A DNA stretch of 64,000 nucleotides from JANQPA01 sp964548175 (GCA_964548175.1 CAZJQS010000019.1:14966-78965), one strand, 5' to 3'. Counted from the first letter of the stretch, positions 18,162 through 27,938 are shown. Program-made: numbers and translations. The notes: generated by a model from the sequence alone, not told the origin.

Positions 18162-18187
18162 GATTAAACCGGGTATCGTTAGTGTTT

Positions 18188-18232
18188 AATAGAAAAGGGG
18201 GCGTCTGTAGTGCGCCTCCTTTTCTATTTATT
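18188..18232 (+). terminator. Terminator after the small secreted protein gene
   Basis: AATAGAAAAGGGGGCG (18188-18203) folds onto CGCCTCCTTTTCTATT (18213-18228) with minor bulging, followed by T-rich sequence. Confidence 0.7.
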
Positions 18233-18304
18233 TTAAAGTTTTTTGCTTAAGATGTGTTTATATTTGAATCACTTCATTCTTTGACCAAATAAGCAAACAG
18301 ATAT

Positions 18305-20290
18305 ATGGACAAAACGAATCTCGACCTGCCGCCTATTCTTTGGAACCCCTCTGACGAATTTATCCAAAACAGCAACCTCCAACAATACCTTACCTGGCTG
18401 GAAAGAGAAAAAGGCCTCAGGTTCACCACTTACCAGCAACTCTGGGAGTGGTCGGTCACTGAGCTGAGCGCGTTCTGGGAAAGCATCGCTGAGTATTTCA
18501 AGGTGATCTTTCATTCCCCTTACGAAAGGGTTCTTTCCGAAGACGACATGCCCTATGTCAGGTGGTTCGAAGGCGCCACGCTAAATTACGCCAAGCACAT
18601 TTTCGCCAACCAGCAGAAAGACCAGCCGGCCATCCTTTTTGATTCTGAAAACTACCTGCTGGAAGCCACCAGCTGGGATCAGCTCGAAGAAAGGGTAGCA
18701 CGCCTGGCGGCTTATTTGAAATCAATCGGGGTCAAAAAAGGTGACCGGGTGGTTGCATTCCTGCCCAATATTCCGGAGGCGACCATCAGTTTCCTGGCGG
18801 CCTGCTCCATCGGCGCCATATGGTCGAGTTGTTCGCCTGATTTTGGAGCGGATAGTGTCATCGATCGTTTTGAGCAAATCCAGCCAAAAGTACTGATCAC
18901 GGTGGATGGCTATCAATATGGGGGGAAGCCTTATGACAAAACGCCTGTTGTGAGAAAGATCATCGAGCAACTGCCCAGCCTGGACAAGGTAGTTTTCCTG
19001 GGGTATCTGGACCCTGAAGCGGATGGTTCCAGTTTACCAAAAACCATTTCGTGGGAGGAAGCTCTCCAGACATCATCCGACGGCTTGAGTTTCGAAGCCG
19101 TTCCTTTTGATCATCCCATTTGGATACTTTTTTCTTCCGGCACTACCGGCAAGCCAAAGGCCATTACTCATTCTCATGGCGGCGTTTTGCTGGAGCATTT
19201 CAAGTACCTGGCCTTTCACAATGATGTCAAGCCTGGAGAGCGCTTTTTCTGGTATACCACAACCGGGTGGATGATGTGGAATTTTGTGCAGGCGGCAATG
19301 CTCGGCGGGGCTACCATTGTGCTTTACGATGGCAGTCCGGGCTTTCCTAATTTGAATGTGTTGTGGAAAATGGCCGGGGATACGAAGCTTCATCACTTCG
19401 GTACGAGCGCACCTTACCTGGTCGCTTGCATGAAAAAAGGGTTGACGCCCGGCAGTGATTATGACTTAAGCGAATTGAGAAGCATCAGTTCTACAGGCGC
19501 CCCTCTCCCACCGGAGGCTTTTGATTGGGTTTACAGTGAGGTCAAAGAAAACCTCTGGCTGTGCTCTATGAGCGGGGGCACGGACGTATGTACGGCCTTT
19601 GTGGGCGGATGTCCGATGTATCCGGTTTTTATGGGCGAAATCCAATGTCGGGCTTTGGGCTGCGCTTTATTTGCTTTTGACGAAGAGGGTAACGAAATCG
19701 TGGATGAGGTCGGCGAAATGGTGATCACCCGGCCCATGCCTTCGATGCCGGTTTATTTCTGGAATGATGAAAAATACGAGCGTTACCTGGACAGCTACTT
19801 CGATCATTATCCCGGCATCTGGCGCCATGGCGATTGGGTAAAGGTGACTTCCCGAAATTCATTGGTTATCCTGGGCCGCTCCGACGCCACCCTCAATCGC
19901 CAGGGCGTCCGCATCGGTACTGCTGAGATCTATCGGTCTGTCAATAAGGTCAACGAGATCAAAGACAGCCTGATCGTCAATCTGGAACTGAGTGGGGGGC
20001 GCCACTACATGCCCTTGTTCGTGCTTATGCAAGAAGGGAAAAACTTGACTGACGAAATTCGGGATCGCATCCGGCGTCAATTGCGAACTGATTACTCTCC
20101 CCGTCACGTGCCGGATGAGATCATCGAAGTAGCGGATATCCCTTATACCATTAGCGGCAAAAAAATGGAAACGCCGGTGAAGAAGATATTGATGGGCAGA
20201 CCCATAGATAAGGCTGCGAATAAGGGCGCAATGCGGAACCCGGAGTCGCTGGATTTCTTTGAAGAGTTCCGTGAAAAAATCAGCTTTTGA
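18305..20290 (+). CDS. Acetoacetate-CoA ligase (acetoacetyl-CoA synthetase)
   Basis: 661 residues, close to the family length of about 650. The N-terminal cap (LRFTTYQQLWEWSVTELSAFWESI) is that of AacS/ACS enzymes. The AMP-binding core shows the P-loop-like motif SSGTTGKPKAITHSHGG near residue 278, the TTTGWMMWN motif, and the C-terminal hinge with the catalytic lysine in YTISGKKMETPVKKI. The enzyme activates acetoacetate with ATP and CoA, feeding ketone bodies or leucine breakdown into acetyl-CoA or lipid synthesis. It stands alone; a tail of REP-like repeat follows. Confidence 0.93.
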   Translation: MDKTNLDLPPILWNPSDEFIQNSNLQQYLTWLEREKGLRFTTYQQLWEWSVTELSAFWESIAEYFKVIFHSPYERVLSEDDMPYVRWFEGATLNYAKHIFANQQKDQPAILFDSENYLLEATSWDQLEERVARLAAYLKSIGVKKGDRVVAFLPNIPEATISFLAACSIGAIWSSCSPDFGADSVIDRFEQIQPKVLITVDGYQYGGKPYDKTPVVRKIIEQLPSLDKVVFLGYLDPEADGSSLPKTISWEEALQTSSDGLSFEAVPFDHPIWILFSSGTTGKPKAITHSHGGVLLEHFKYLAFHNDVKPGERFFWYTTTGWMMWNFVQAAMLGGATIVLYDGSPGFPNLNVLWKMAGDTKLHHFGTSAPYLVACMKKGLTPGSDYDLSELRSISSTGAPLPPEAFDWVYSEVKENLWLCSMSGGTDVCTAFVGGCPMYPVFMGEIQCRALGCALFAFDEEGNEIVDEVGEMVITRPMPSMPVYFWNDEKYERYLDSYFDHYPGIWRHGDWVKVTSRNSLVILGRSDATLNRQGVRIGTAEIYRSVNKVNEIKDSLIVNLELSGGRHYMPLFVLMQEGKNLTDEIRDRIRRQLRTDYSPRHVPDEIIEVADIPYTISGKKMETPVKKILMGRPIDKAANKGAMRNPESLDFFEEFREKISF

Positions 20291-20339
20291 GTTTATACGC
20301 TTTCTGCCCCTTGATGCTTTCCGTCTCTGGTATGGCAAG

Positions 20340-20462
20340 CTAAAGCTTTCCGGCCTAACAGCTTGAAAGCTGTGCGGTAGGTACGTCATATATTCCGCAC
20401 CTACGGTACGGGTTTTTGTTGTTGCCCCTTTTTTCTACCAGCATTCAGCCCCGTTGGCTGAT
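20340..20462. repeat. REP-like intergenic repeat region
   Basis: Several short stems in a row: ACAGCT...AGCTGT near 20368-20383, CCGCACC-TAC-GGTACGG (20395-20411, one mismatch, 3-nt loop) and a degraded AGCCCC-GTT-GGCT near 20447-20460. The composition differs from the coding flanks and looks like a dispersed intergenic repeat between two convergent genes. Confidence 0.4.
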
Positions 20463-20495
20463 TACCAAAAGGGAAATCTCCGAACTTACGTAATA

Positions 20496-21002
20496 TTACC
20501 AATCGTTAAATGCTTCGTTAAAGATATATTCGTTAATCTGATTGGAGATGGTGGAGATGGCTTCATCCTGGACGCTCAGGAAATCTGTATCTGTGTCCCA
20601 GTCGTAGAAAAAGTCGAAATTTTTCTTCCAGTTCTTTTCTTCATCCAGGTGGTTGGTAAATTCGATCAACACCTTGATGGTCAGTCGGTTGATTGCGGTG
20701 GATTCACCTTGCTGAGGCGCTTCGGAGGTAATGCGGTAATCGACCAGTGAGCCCGAAAATTCAACGTGAGGATTTTCATCAGCGTAGACCAAACGCGACT
20801 GAGTACGGATTTTTTCTTTGAGGTCTTCTGTAAAAATTTGGTCCAAACCGGGTAAGGCATCGAGGGTATTGTCCTCGTACAAGTTTACTTTGTACGTTTG
20901 GACACTGGGGTCAATGGTAATGCCGCTGAAAGAGTAGCATCCCGCCAGTGACATCAACAGAATAAGCGGAAGGAGATGATATAAACGATGATTGATTTTC
21001 AT
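20496..21002 (-). CDS. lptE: LptE-like LPS-assembly lipoprotein
   Basis: 168 residues with signal and lipobox LLPLILLMSLAGCYSFSG (cysteine near residue 22). GCYSFSGITI and the pattern of short strands with PHVEFSGSLVDYRITSEAPQ fit Bacteroidetes LptE (DUF/LptE family), which with LptD forms the outer-membrane LPS translocon. Its ATG overlaps the stop of the sigma-54 regulator gene by 4 bp (ATGA), in the miaB / regulator / lptE operon that recurs across the phylum. The assignment rests on sequence plus this neighbourhood. Confidence 0.85.
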   Translation of the reverse strand: MKINHRLYHLLPLILLMSLAGCYSFSGITIDPSVQTYKVNLYEDNTLDALPGLDQIFTEDLKEKIRTQSRLVYADENPHVEFSGSLVDYRITSEAPQQGESTAINRLTIKVLIEFTNHLDEEKNWKKNFDFFYDWDTDTDFLSVQDEAISTISNQINEYIFNEAFNDW

Positions 21003-22300
21003 AGTTCGTACTGCTTGATCTTGCGATATAAGGTTCTTTCAGAAATACCCAGGTCGTCAGCAGCCTCTTTACGACGGCCGTTATGTTTGCGAAGGGCCTT
21101 TTTGATCAGTTCTTTTTCATTTTCCTCTAAAGATAAGTTTTCTTCCACAACTTCGGTTTTGGAATACTGCTCTTTAATTTTATCATCGATGATGATGGGA
21201 CGCAGTTCTTCTTCCGCTTGTTCGGTGTCGGGATAATCTTCAAAGGCCGTGTCCGGCTGGGGAAGATAAGGGCTGGCATCTGAGGATTGATAAGGTTCTT
21301 CGGCGTAGGAGCCGGAATGATCGCCGGATTTAAGGGCCTGGAGTCTTTGAGGGTTTTGGACCCTAAGGTCATTGGAGCGGATGAGTTCGAAAACGAGCTT
21401 TTTCAGTTCGTTCATATCGTGTTTCATATCAAAGAGGAGATTGTACAAAATATCCCTTTCTTCAAACCGCGTACCGGGCGGTTGATCGGTCATAGCGGGC
21501 AGGTTACGCTGAACGATATTGGGTACTAAACGGATAAGATCTTCGGCAGTGATCTCCTTTTTTTCGGTTAAGACGGAGAGTTGTTCGGCTACGTTTTTTA
21601 GTTCCCGGATGTTACCCGGCCAGGAATAATTTTCCAGCAGCAGGCGTCCGCGATCGTCCAGCCTGATCGGTGTGGTGCGGTATTTTTCGGCGAAGTCCAC
21701 TACAAACTTTCTGAACAGCAGGTAGATGTCCTCCTTTCGATCTCTTAAGGGCGGCACATAGATGGGAACGGTATTGAGTCGGAAGTAGAGATCCTCTCGG
21801 AATTTTCCCTTTTGCACTTTTTCTCTCAGGTCGACATTGGTGGCGGCGATAATGCGTACGTCGGTATTCTGTACTTTGGAAGAACCCACGCGGATAAACT
21901 CCCCGGTTTCGAGCACGCGCAGCAGGAAGGCCTGAGTATCCAGGGGCATCTCCCCTATTTCATCCAAAAAAATGGTGCCTCCGTCATAGGTTTCAAAATA
22001 CCCTTTACGCTCTCCTGTGGCGCCGGTAAAGGCGCCTTTTTCATGGCCGAACAGTTCGGAATTGATGGTGCCTTCGGGAATGGCGCCGCAGTTGATGGCG
22101 ATGAAATCATTGTGTTTGCGGTGAGAAAGCGAATGGATGATCTTGGAAAAAACCTCCTTACCGACACCACTCTCTCCGGTGATCAGCACTGACAGATCTG
22201 TGTTTGCAACCCGGACGGCGGTGCCCAAAGCTCTGTCTAACAGTTCTGACCTACCTATGATGCCGAATCGTTGTTTTATCGACTGAAGGTTGTCATCCAT
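20999..22300 (-). CDS. Sigma-54-dependent transcriptional activator without receiver domain
   Basis: 433 residues. A very short N-terminus leads directly into the AAA+ domain: Walker A GESGVGKE (about residues 42-49), sigma-54-contacting loop GAFTGA (about 91-96), Walker B GGTIFLDEIGEM and the R-finger region FREDLYFRLNTVPIYVPPLR. A linker with many prolines and acidic residues follows (about 290-385), then a Fis-type helix-turn-helix in the last 26 residues (RRKEAADDLGISERTLYRKI). Lacking a receiver or GAF domain, its activity must be set by level or by another partner. It begins 13 bp after miaB and overlaps lptE. Confidence 0.93.
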   Translation of the reverse strand: MDDNLQSIKQRFGIIGRSELLDRALGTAVRVANTDLSVLITGESGVGKEVFSKIIHSLSHRKHNDFIAINCGAIPEGTINSELFGHEKGAFTGATGERKGYFETYDGGTIFLDEIGEMPLDTQAFLLRVLETGEFIRVGSSKVQNTDVRIIAATNVDLREKVQKGKFREDLYFRLNTVPIYVPPLRDRKEDIYLLFRKFVVDFAEKYRTTPIRLDDRGRLLLENYSWPGNIRELKNVAEQLSVLTEKKEITAEDLIRLVPNIVQRNLPAMTDQPPGTRFEERDILYNLLFDMKHDMNELKKLVFELIRSNDLRVQNPQRLQALKSGDHSGSYAEEPYQSSDASPYLPQPDTAFEDYPDTEQAEEELRPIIIDDKIKEQYSKTEVVEENLSLEENEKELIKKALRKHNGRRKEAADDLGISERTLYRKIKQYEL

Positions 22301-22313
22301 AAAAATTATCGTT

Positions 22314-23765
22314 TTAGAGATTCCCGGTATTCACTATTTCCCCCTTTAAAGTCGCGCTGGTGGCGTCATCAACCTTTACCCAAACATAATCCCCGGGTTT
22401 AAGTCCGTCTCTTTTAGGGAAAACGATCATTTTGTTCTGCGTGTTCCTTCCTTTGAAGTCTTTATCGGATTTTTTGGAATCTCCCTCGATCAATACTTTA
22501 AAAGTTTTGCCGATGTCCTTCTGGTTGTGGCGATAAGATACCTGGGTTTGCAGGCGAATGATTTCCTGAAGGCGGCGTTTTTTTACCTCCATTGGGATGT
22601 CATCCTTGTATTTACGCGCAGCCAGGGTACCCGGTCTTTCTGAGTAGAAAAACATGTAAGACATGCTGTAATTCGCGAGTTCGATCATGCTGAGGGTATC
22701 CTGATGTTCCGCTTCTGTTTCCGTACAAAACCCGGCGATGATATCGGAAGAAACAGCGCAATCCGGAATAATGCGCTTGATGGCGTTGATCCTATCGAGG
22801 TACCATTCCCGGTCGTAGGTGCGGTTCATTAATTCAAGAATTCGGCTATTACCGGATTGCACCGGCAGGTGGATGTATTTGCAGATGTTCTCGTACCTGC
22901 CCATGGTGTGCAGCACCTCATCGGTCATATCCTTGGGGTGGGAAGTGGAAAAGCGTACGCGAAGGTCCGGATGCACCAGAGCCACCATTTCCAACAACTC
23001 GGCGAAGCTGACTTTTCTTCCGGTTTCGGGATTTTCCCATTTGTAGGAATCTACATTCTGGCCTAGTAAGGTAACTTCACGATAGCCCTTATCCAAAAGA
23101 TCCCTGGCTTCCGCTACAATGCTGAAGGCATCGCGGCTGCGCTCGCGACCACGTGTAAAAGGCACCACGCAGAAAGAGCACATATTATCACAGCCCCGCA
23201 TGATGGAAATAAAAGCACTGACCCCATTGGAATCCAGCCGCATAGGGCTTATGTCTGCATAAGTCTCTTCCCTGGATAGGAATACGTTAATCCCCTTGCC
23301 GCCGTCATTCGCTTCTGCAACCAGCTTGGGCAGATCGCGATAGGCGTCAGGGCCTACAACGAGGTCGACCAGCTTTTCTTCTTCCAGCAATTTGGTCTTT
23401 AAACGCTCCGCCATGCATCCCAGAACTCCCACTAGCGTACCGGGCCTTTTCTCCTTTACTTTATCAAAAACACGCAGGCGTTTTCGGACCGTGTCCTCTG
23501 CTTTTTCCCGGATGGAACAGGTGTTGATCAGAATGACATCCGACTCCTCCATATTGCGGGTCGAGCAGAAGCCTATATCGGATAAAATAGAGGCGACGAT
23601 CTCGCTGTCGCTAAAATTCATCTGGCAGCCGTAGCTTTCGATGTAAAACTTGCGACTACCCGGGTTCTTTTCACCCGCTTTATTTTCCTTGTGAAACACT
23701 TCACCCTGCTTACATTCGATGATCTCTTTGCTGATCCCTTCCAGGGTTGGATTGTCGTTATACAT
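22314..23765 (-). CDS. miaB: tRNA-2-methylthio-N6-dimethylallyladenosine synthase MiaB
   Basis: About 483 residues from the ATG at 23765; the longer start at 23879 adds an unconserved, low-complexity extension. The UPF0004 domain carries its three cluster cysteines (YGCQMNFSDSE, NTCSIREKAE, LGCMAERLK); the radical-SAM site is RGCDNMCSFC (CxxxCxxC); a TRAM domain closes the protein. It adds the 2-methylthio group to i6A37 of tRNAs reading UNN codons. First gene of an operon with the sigma-54 activator and lptE. Confidence 0.97.
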   Translation of the reverse strand: MYNDNPTLEGISKEIIECKQGEVFHKENKAGEKNPGSRKFYIESYGCQMNFSDSEIVASILSDIGFCSTRNMEESDVILINTCSIREKAEDTVRKRLRVFDKVKEKRPGTLVGVLGCMAERLKTKLLEEEKLVDLVVGPDAYRDLPKLVAEANDGGKGINVFLSREETYADISPMRLDSNGVSAFISIMRGCDNMCSFCVVPFTRGRERSRDAFSIVAEARDLLDKGYREVTLLGQNVDSYKWENPETGRKVSFAELLEMVALVHPDLRVRFSTSHPKDMTDEVLHTMGRYENICKYIHLPVQSGNSRILELMNRTYDREWYLDRINAIKRIIPDCAVSSDIIAGFCTETEAEHQDTLSMIELANYSMSYMFFYSERPGTLAARKYKDDIPMEVKKRRLQEIIRLQTQVSYRHNQKDIGKTFKVLIEGDSKKSDKDFKGRNTQNKMIVFPKRDGLKPGDYVWVKVDDATSATLKGEIVNTGNL

Positions 23766-23988
23766 TTCTTCCTCTTTTCCTTTTTTATTTAGAAATGCAA
23801 AAGTAAGGAAAAACGAGATCAGATGTGACATTTTGACAGTTTTTCTCCTAACTTTATGTATAAAAAAACTTTTCTGCATCTTAATAGAAAAGACCAGCAG
23901 TTAAATTACGGGAGTGAGAAGAGCTATTGTCTCCTACAGTCAAACTCCTGAATGATAAATTCTTGTATTTAAACCTTAAACCAAAAAA

Positions 23989-24804
23989 ATGAGAACAATA
24001 CTATTGATTCTGTTTACCGCTTTTCTTTTTTCCTGCCAGCAAAGTGAACAATCAGGTAGTTTTTCAAGAGAAGAAGCCGCCACGGCAAAAATGGCCTCGG
24101 ATCGCATGATGGACATGGAGCAGGATGAAGGAGAACAACAACTTGTGGAAGAAAAAAAGCTTATTAGAAAGGCTTATCTCGAGATGGAAGTGAATGATTA
24201 TGAAAAGGCGAAAGAGCAAGTCATTGGCATTATCGGGGAGGTCGGGGCCAACGTTGAACGCGCTGAAGACCGCAGCTCGGACTATCGCAAGGAGAGCAAT
24301 ATGGTGATCAGGGTATTACCGGAAAAGCTGGAAGCGTTGCTGGAACAACTTGCCGCCCTGGCCCGCAATATCGACCGGAAAGCGATGGAAACAGAGGATG
24401 TGACTCGCCAGTATATAGACCTGGAAACCCGGCTTGCATCCAAGCGGGCTGTCATTGAGAGATATCAGGAGTTGCTACAGCAGGCAAAGAACGTAGAGGA
24501 AATTCTACAGGTGGAGGAAAACCTAAGGAAGGTCACCGAAGAACTGGAATCAACCGAAGCGCAGCTTAAGTACCTGAAAAACCAGGTGGGAAAAAGCACG
24601 CTTTATCTCACTTACTATGAGCCGATCGAGACCATCAGCAGTTCCGGGCCTTCCTTTGGAAAACGGATCGTCAATGCTTTAAAGGGGGGCTGGCAATTTT
24701 TACTGGACATCCTGGTCTTCTTCGTACAAATATGGCCACTGTCGATTTTATTGGCTTTAGGCATTATACTACTGGTCAGAAGAAGAAAACGGAAAAAAGC
24801 GTAA
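23989..24804 (+). CDS. DUF4349 membrane-anchored lipoprotein
   Basis: 271 residues: lipoprotein signal (LLILFTAFLFSCQQSEQSG), an acidic linker, a DUF4349 domain with a long coiled coil (RKAYLEMEVNDYEKAKEQV to TEELESTEAQLKYLKNQVG), one C-terminal membrane helix (IWPLSILLALGIILLV) and a basic tail RRRKRKKA. Dual anchoring, in which a lipidated N-terminus meets an inner-membrane helix, suggests a periplasmic spanning role. Function of the family is not known. The following small T9SS gene lies 57 bp downstream. Confidence 0.88.
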   Translation: MRTILLILFTAFLFSCQQSEQSGSFSREEAATAKMASDRMMDMEQDEGEQQLVEEKKLIRKAYLEMEVNDYEKAKEQVIGIIGEVGANVERAEDRSSDYRKESNMVIRVLPEKLEALLEQLAALARNIDRKAMETEDVTRQYIDLETRLASKRAVIERYQELLQQAKNVEEILQVEENLRKVTEELESTEAQLKYLKNQVGKSTLYLTYYEPIETISSSGPSFGKRIVNALKGGWQFLLDILVFFVQIWPLSILLALGIILLVRRRKRKKA

Positions 24805-24861
24805 CGAACATCGAAGGGAAAAAACCTGTTGAACAGCAAAGAGAAAAAAGATTAGAAACAC

Positions 24862-25248
24862 ATGATTTTATCAAAAAAACTACCGATAACTTTAAGTTTA
24901 GTTTTCGTTTTTTCATTAGTCCTGTTTAACTGTACTTTATCCCAATCGCAAAATCAGACTACCGGCGAGCAGTTGAATATCCTAAAGGCGGCAAAAGTTT
25001 TTCCTAATCCGGCTTCAAACCGCGTAGTTCTGGACATCACCAGCCACATAGAAGACGACTTCAATGTAGAGATATTTGACCTATCAGGAAAGCGATGGAA
25101 AAGTAAGCGCGGCATCGATCTGGATACCGGTGTCAAACATAGGATGAAATTTGATCTCAATGATGTTCCTGACGGTAACTACGTTATTTGCATCACCAAC
25201 AGCGTTGGTCAGGTAGTGAAGAGCTTGAAATTGCTGATTCAGAAATAG
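24862..25248 (+). CDS. Small secreted protein consisting almost only of a T9SS sorting domain
   Basis: 128 residues: signal peptide (LPITLSLVFVFSLVLFNCT, also a possible lipobox), a short linker, then a type A T9SS C-terminal domain starting at KVFPNPASNRVVLDI and ending VVKSLKLLIQK. There is no passenger domain, so the sorting signal is nearly the whole mature protein. It may be a remnant of a larger gene, a regulator of the sortase route, or a surface-anchored peptide. It follows DUF4349 on the same strand and ends at a bidirectional terminator. Confidence 0.8.
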   Translation: MILSKKLPITLSLVFVFSLVLFNCTLSQSQNQTTGEQLNILKAAKVFPNPASNRVVLDITSHIEDDFNVEIFDLSGKRWKSKRGIDLDTGVKHRMKFDLNDVPDGNYVICITNSVGQVVKSLKLLIQK

Positions 25249-25340
25249 GAAATAGATCGTTATTGGTTAAGCGTCAAGTGCTTAAATAAAAATATCAACA
25301 TGGCTGTTTTATAAATAGCGATGTTAAAGAAGTTGTTTAA

Positions 25341-25383
25341 ATAAATAAAGGGTTGGAGCTTGAAGTTCCAACCCTTTATTTAT
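25341..25383. terminator. Bidirectional terminator between convergent genes
   Basis: A perfect 17-bp stem ATAAATAAAGGGTTGGA (25341-25357) with its complement at 25367-25383 and a 9-nt loop. A/T-rich outer halves give U tracts in both directions, suiting the convergent T9SS gene and TonB receptor. Confidence 0.85.
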
Positions 25384-25408
25384 ATTCACCAAACAGGTTT
25401 AGAACCGC

Positions 25409-27715
25409 TCAAAAACGTCCATCCAACCTCAAGGTCACGTTCCTTGGCGCCTCCATCAAGCCTGGTCTCAGGATATACAAGGTATTAAAGACATTATTCA
25501 TCAACAAAGACACTTTGATCTGCTGACTGACCTGGTAAGATGTCCGAAGATTAAGGTAGCGAAAGCCCGTGTCGTTATCTTCTCTAAATTGTTGTACTCC
25601 CGGAATGATGAGGTTAAAAATAGCGTCAATGGCTTCCTGATGACTGACATAAAAGAAAGCTGCTCCTGCCGTAAACCGATCTTTTTGTGCCTGAAGATCG
25701 ATTTTAAATGTTTCCCTCGAACGATATTTGAGTACGGGTTCATCGGAAGAAGAGTTATTGGCATTGATCTGTCCTACCGTGGGTTCCCCTTGAGCCGGAG
25801 AGGGGTCGAATTCCAGGAAACGAGGATCAATGTTCAGATATCCTCCAAATATCTGCAGGTCCATTCCAAACAATTTACCTCTACCGGTGACCGACAGTTC
25901 GTATCCGTTAATCCGGGTATCGCCAATATTGATAGACTGAAAGCCGGTAATATTGGCTCCGGGAACCCTGAGCAGATTAAATTCCATCATATTGTTGAAT
26001 CGGGTCCAAAAAGCGGCTACATCCAGAAAACCCTCCAGGGCCCCTACTTTAAAGCCTTGCTTCACGCCAACTTCAGAAGACCAGGCTGTTTCCGACCTCA
26101 GGTCGGGATTCGGGACCACTGCAAAGCCGCCCACATCGGTAAAGATGAACTTTTCGGCTATAGTTGGAAAACGATAACCTTGACCGTAAGAAGCCCGGAA
26201 GAAAGTGTAGTCGAGCGCCTGATAATTCATGCCGAACCGCCAGACCGGCCTGGACTCTTGTTCCAAAGACGGCGCCACTTCTAAAAAGGATAGCGCAAAA
26301 CCAGGATTGTCAATACGGTTTTCTTCAAAACGGAAACCCACCGAGAAGTTTAATTTGTCGAAAAAGGTTTTATCGAGCTGGGCATAAGCAGCCAGGTTCC
26401 GGGAGGTCATGGTCGTATCCCCATACAGCGCTGCAGTACCCTTTGTGCTGGAGAAGACCAGCCCGGCGGTAGCTACGAGGTCCCATTCGGTGATTTGCCG
26501 TTGAAACTGGTATTCGCTGTAAAATTGATCTGATGAATTGGAACGGCCGTTACTGACGTCATTATTTACGCTGTAGTAACGGGTCATGATCTTGTGCCGG
26601 TTGCCGGAAGGATCAAAAAAGGTCAGATAGGGATCGATATTATATCGCGTAAAATCAGAAAGCGAGCTGGTCCCGGGAAAGCCTTCAAAAGCCCGGTCAC
26701 GACTCAGCCAGTAGAAAAATACATTGTTGGTTCCGGTAACAAAATTAGCATTCACCCCCGCTGACAACCGGTCTGAAATCCGATAGCGGGTATTGGCGTT
26801 CAGCCGGCCGTATTTGCGAAAGACGTCTTTATTGTGAGACTGCTCATTTTGGTAAAATCCACCTAACACCAGGTCGAGCCTGTCGAATTTCTGTTTGTGA
26901 GTCAGGCTGGCTCCTCCTACATATGGAGCGTTGTCCCACCATTTTAAGGAAGCATCTGAAGGATCGAGGGTATGTGTATAAAAAAGAGCGGCTTTAGTTT
27001 CCGGTTCATCCTTGGCGAAGGCCGTTCTGAAGTTTATGATACCGTTCAAGGCGGCCGAGCCATACAGTGCGGAGGAAGCACCTTTGATCACTTCTATTTG
27101 AGCTACATTTTCCACAGGCACGTCAAACCAGTTGGGAAAGCCGACATCCTGTTGTAATATCGGAATATCATCCTGCAACAACAGCACTCTGGAGCCGGCT
27201 CCGAATGAATAGCCTGATCCACCCCTTATATTGGCCTGCCCGTCGATGACCTGCACGCCGGGAATTTTCTCAATCGCCTTATCCAGCGTTGTTTTGTTGG
27301 TATTTTCGATCAAAGAAGGTTGCAACACTTCCAGAGAAACGGTCACTTCCCCGATGGGTTTTTCGAATCGCCCGGAAGTCACGGTGACCGTATTGAGCAC
27401 CTCGGAAGCCGGTTGGAGGGCAAAATCTAGTACCCGGTCATCGTTGTTCTCCTGAATCAGTAACCGTTCTCTGACGGTCTCATAACCGATATAACTGATG
27501 GTAAGCACATATTCTCCCTTTGGCAAGCTCAATTGATAGTATCCATTAAGGTCGGTAATAACGCCAAGGTTGTCATTCGCTCTTACACTGGCTGCGATAA
27601 GCACCTCCCCGGTGCTCGCGTCAGTGATGGTCCCGGAAATTTGAGTATTTTGAGCGGACAAGGAGTTGAACGACCAGCAAATCACCATTACAAGAAGGGC
27701 AGATAATTTTTTCAT
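25409..27715 (-). CDS. TonB-dependent outer-membrane receptor with carboxypeptidase-like domain
   Basis: 768 residues: signal peptide (MKKLSALLVMVICWSFNSLSAQ), an N-terminal CarboxypepD_reg-like domain (QISGTITDASTGEVLIAASV to ERLLIQENND), plug domain with GEVTVSLEVLQPSLIENTNK and GVQVIDGQANIRGGSGYSFG, then a 22-strand barrel ending in an aromatic C-terminal strand (NVTLRLDGRF). It should import a TonB-energised ligand; the substrate is not evident. No SusD-like partner follows, so it is unlikely to be a polysaccharide-utilisation SusC. Single gene. Confidence 0.93.
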   Translation of the reverse strand: MKKLSALLVMVICWSFNSLSAQNTQISGTITDASTGEVLIAASVRANDNLGVITDLNGYYQLSLPKGEYVLTISYIGYETVRERLLIQENNDDRVLDFALQPASEVLNTVTVTSGRFEKPIGEVTVSLEVLQPSLIENTNKTTLDKAIEKIPGVQVIDGQANIRGGSGYSFGAGSRVLLLQDDIPILQQDVGFPNWFDVPVENVAQIEVIKGASSALYGSAALNGIINFRTAFAKDEPETKAALFYTHTLDPSDASLKWWDNAPYVGGASLTHKQKFDRLDLVLGGFYQNEQSHNKDVFRKYGRLNANTRYRISDRLSAGVNANFVTGTNNVFFYWLSRDRAFEGFPGTSSLSDFTRYNIDPYLTFFDPSGNRHKIMTRYYSVNNDVSNGRSNSSDQFYSEYQFQRQITEWDLVATAGLVFSSTKGTAALYGDTTMTSRNLAAYAQLDKTFFDKLNFSVGFRFEENRIDNPGFALSFLEVAPSLEQESRPVWRFGMNYQALDYTFFRASYGQGYRFPTIAEKFIFTDVGGFAVVPNPDLRSETAWSSEVGVKQGFKVGALEGFLDVAAFWTRFNNMMEFNLLRVPGANITGFQSINIGDTRINGYELSVTGRGKLFGMDLQIFGGYLNIDPRFLEFDPSPAQGEPTVGQINANNSSSDEPVLKYRSRETFKIDLQAQKDRFTAGAAFFYVSHQEAIDAIFNLIIPGVQQFREDNDTGFRYLNLRTSYQVSQQIKVSLLMNNVFNTLYILRPGLMEAPRNVTLRLDGRF

Positions 27716-27938
27716 AAACCGATTTTATAAATCCACAGACTAAATATAAACTTTCTGTTAGGCTTCCGACTAAGTTGATCCAAAAATTTCATCAATTGTT
27801 ATTCCCTTCACACAAATAATTTATATTGTTCTTTATTGGATAAAAAAAAATGAGTCCTCCTTTAATTTTGGGGCCTAAAAGTTTCGGGATGTTTCAAGTT
27901 TTCCAATCACTTTTTTTTTACTTTTCAAAATTCCAAAA

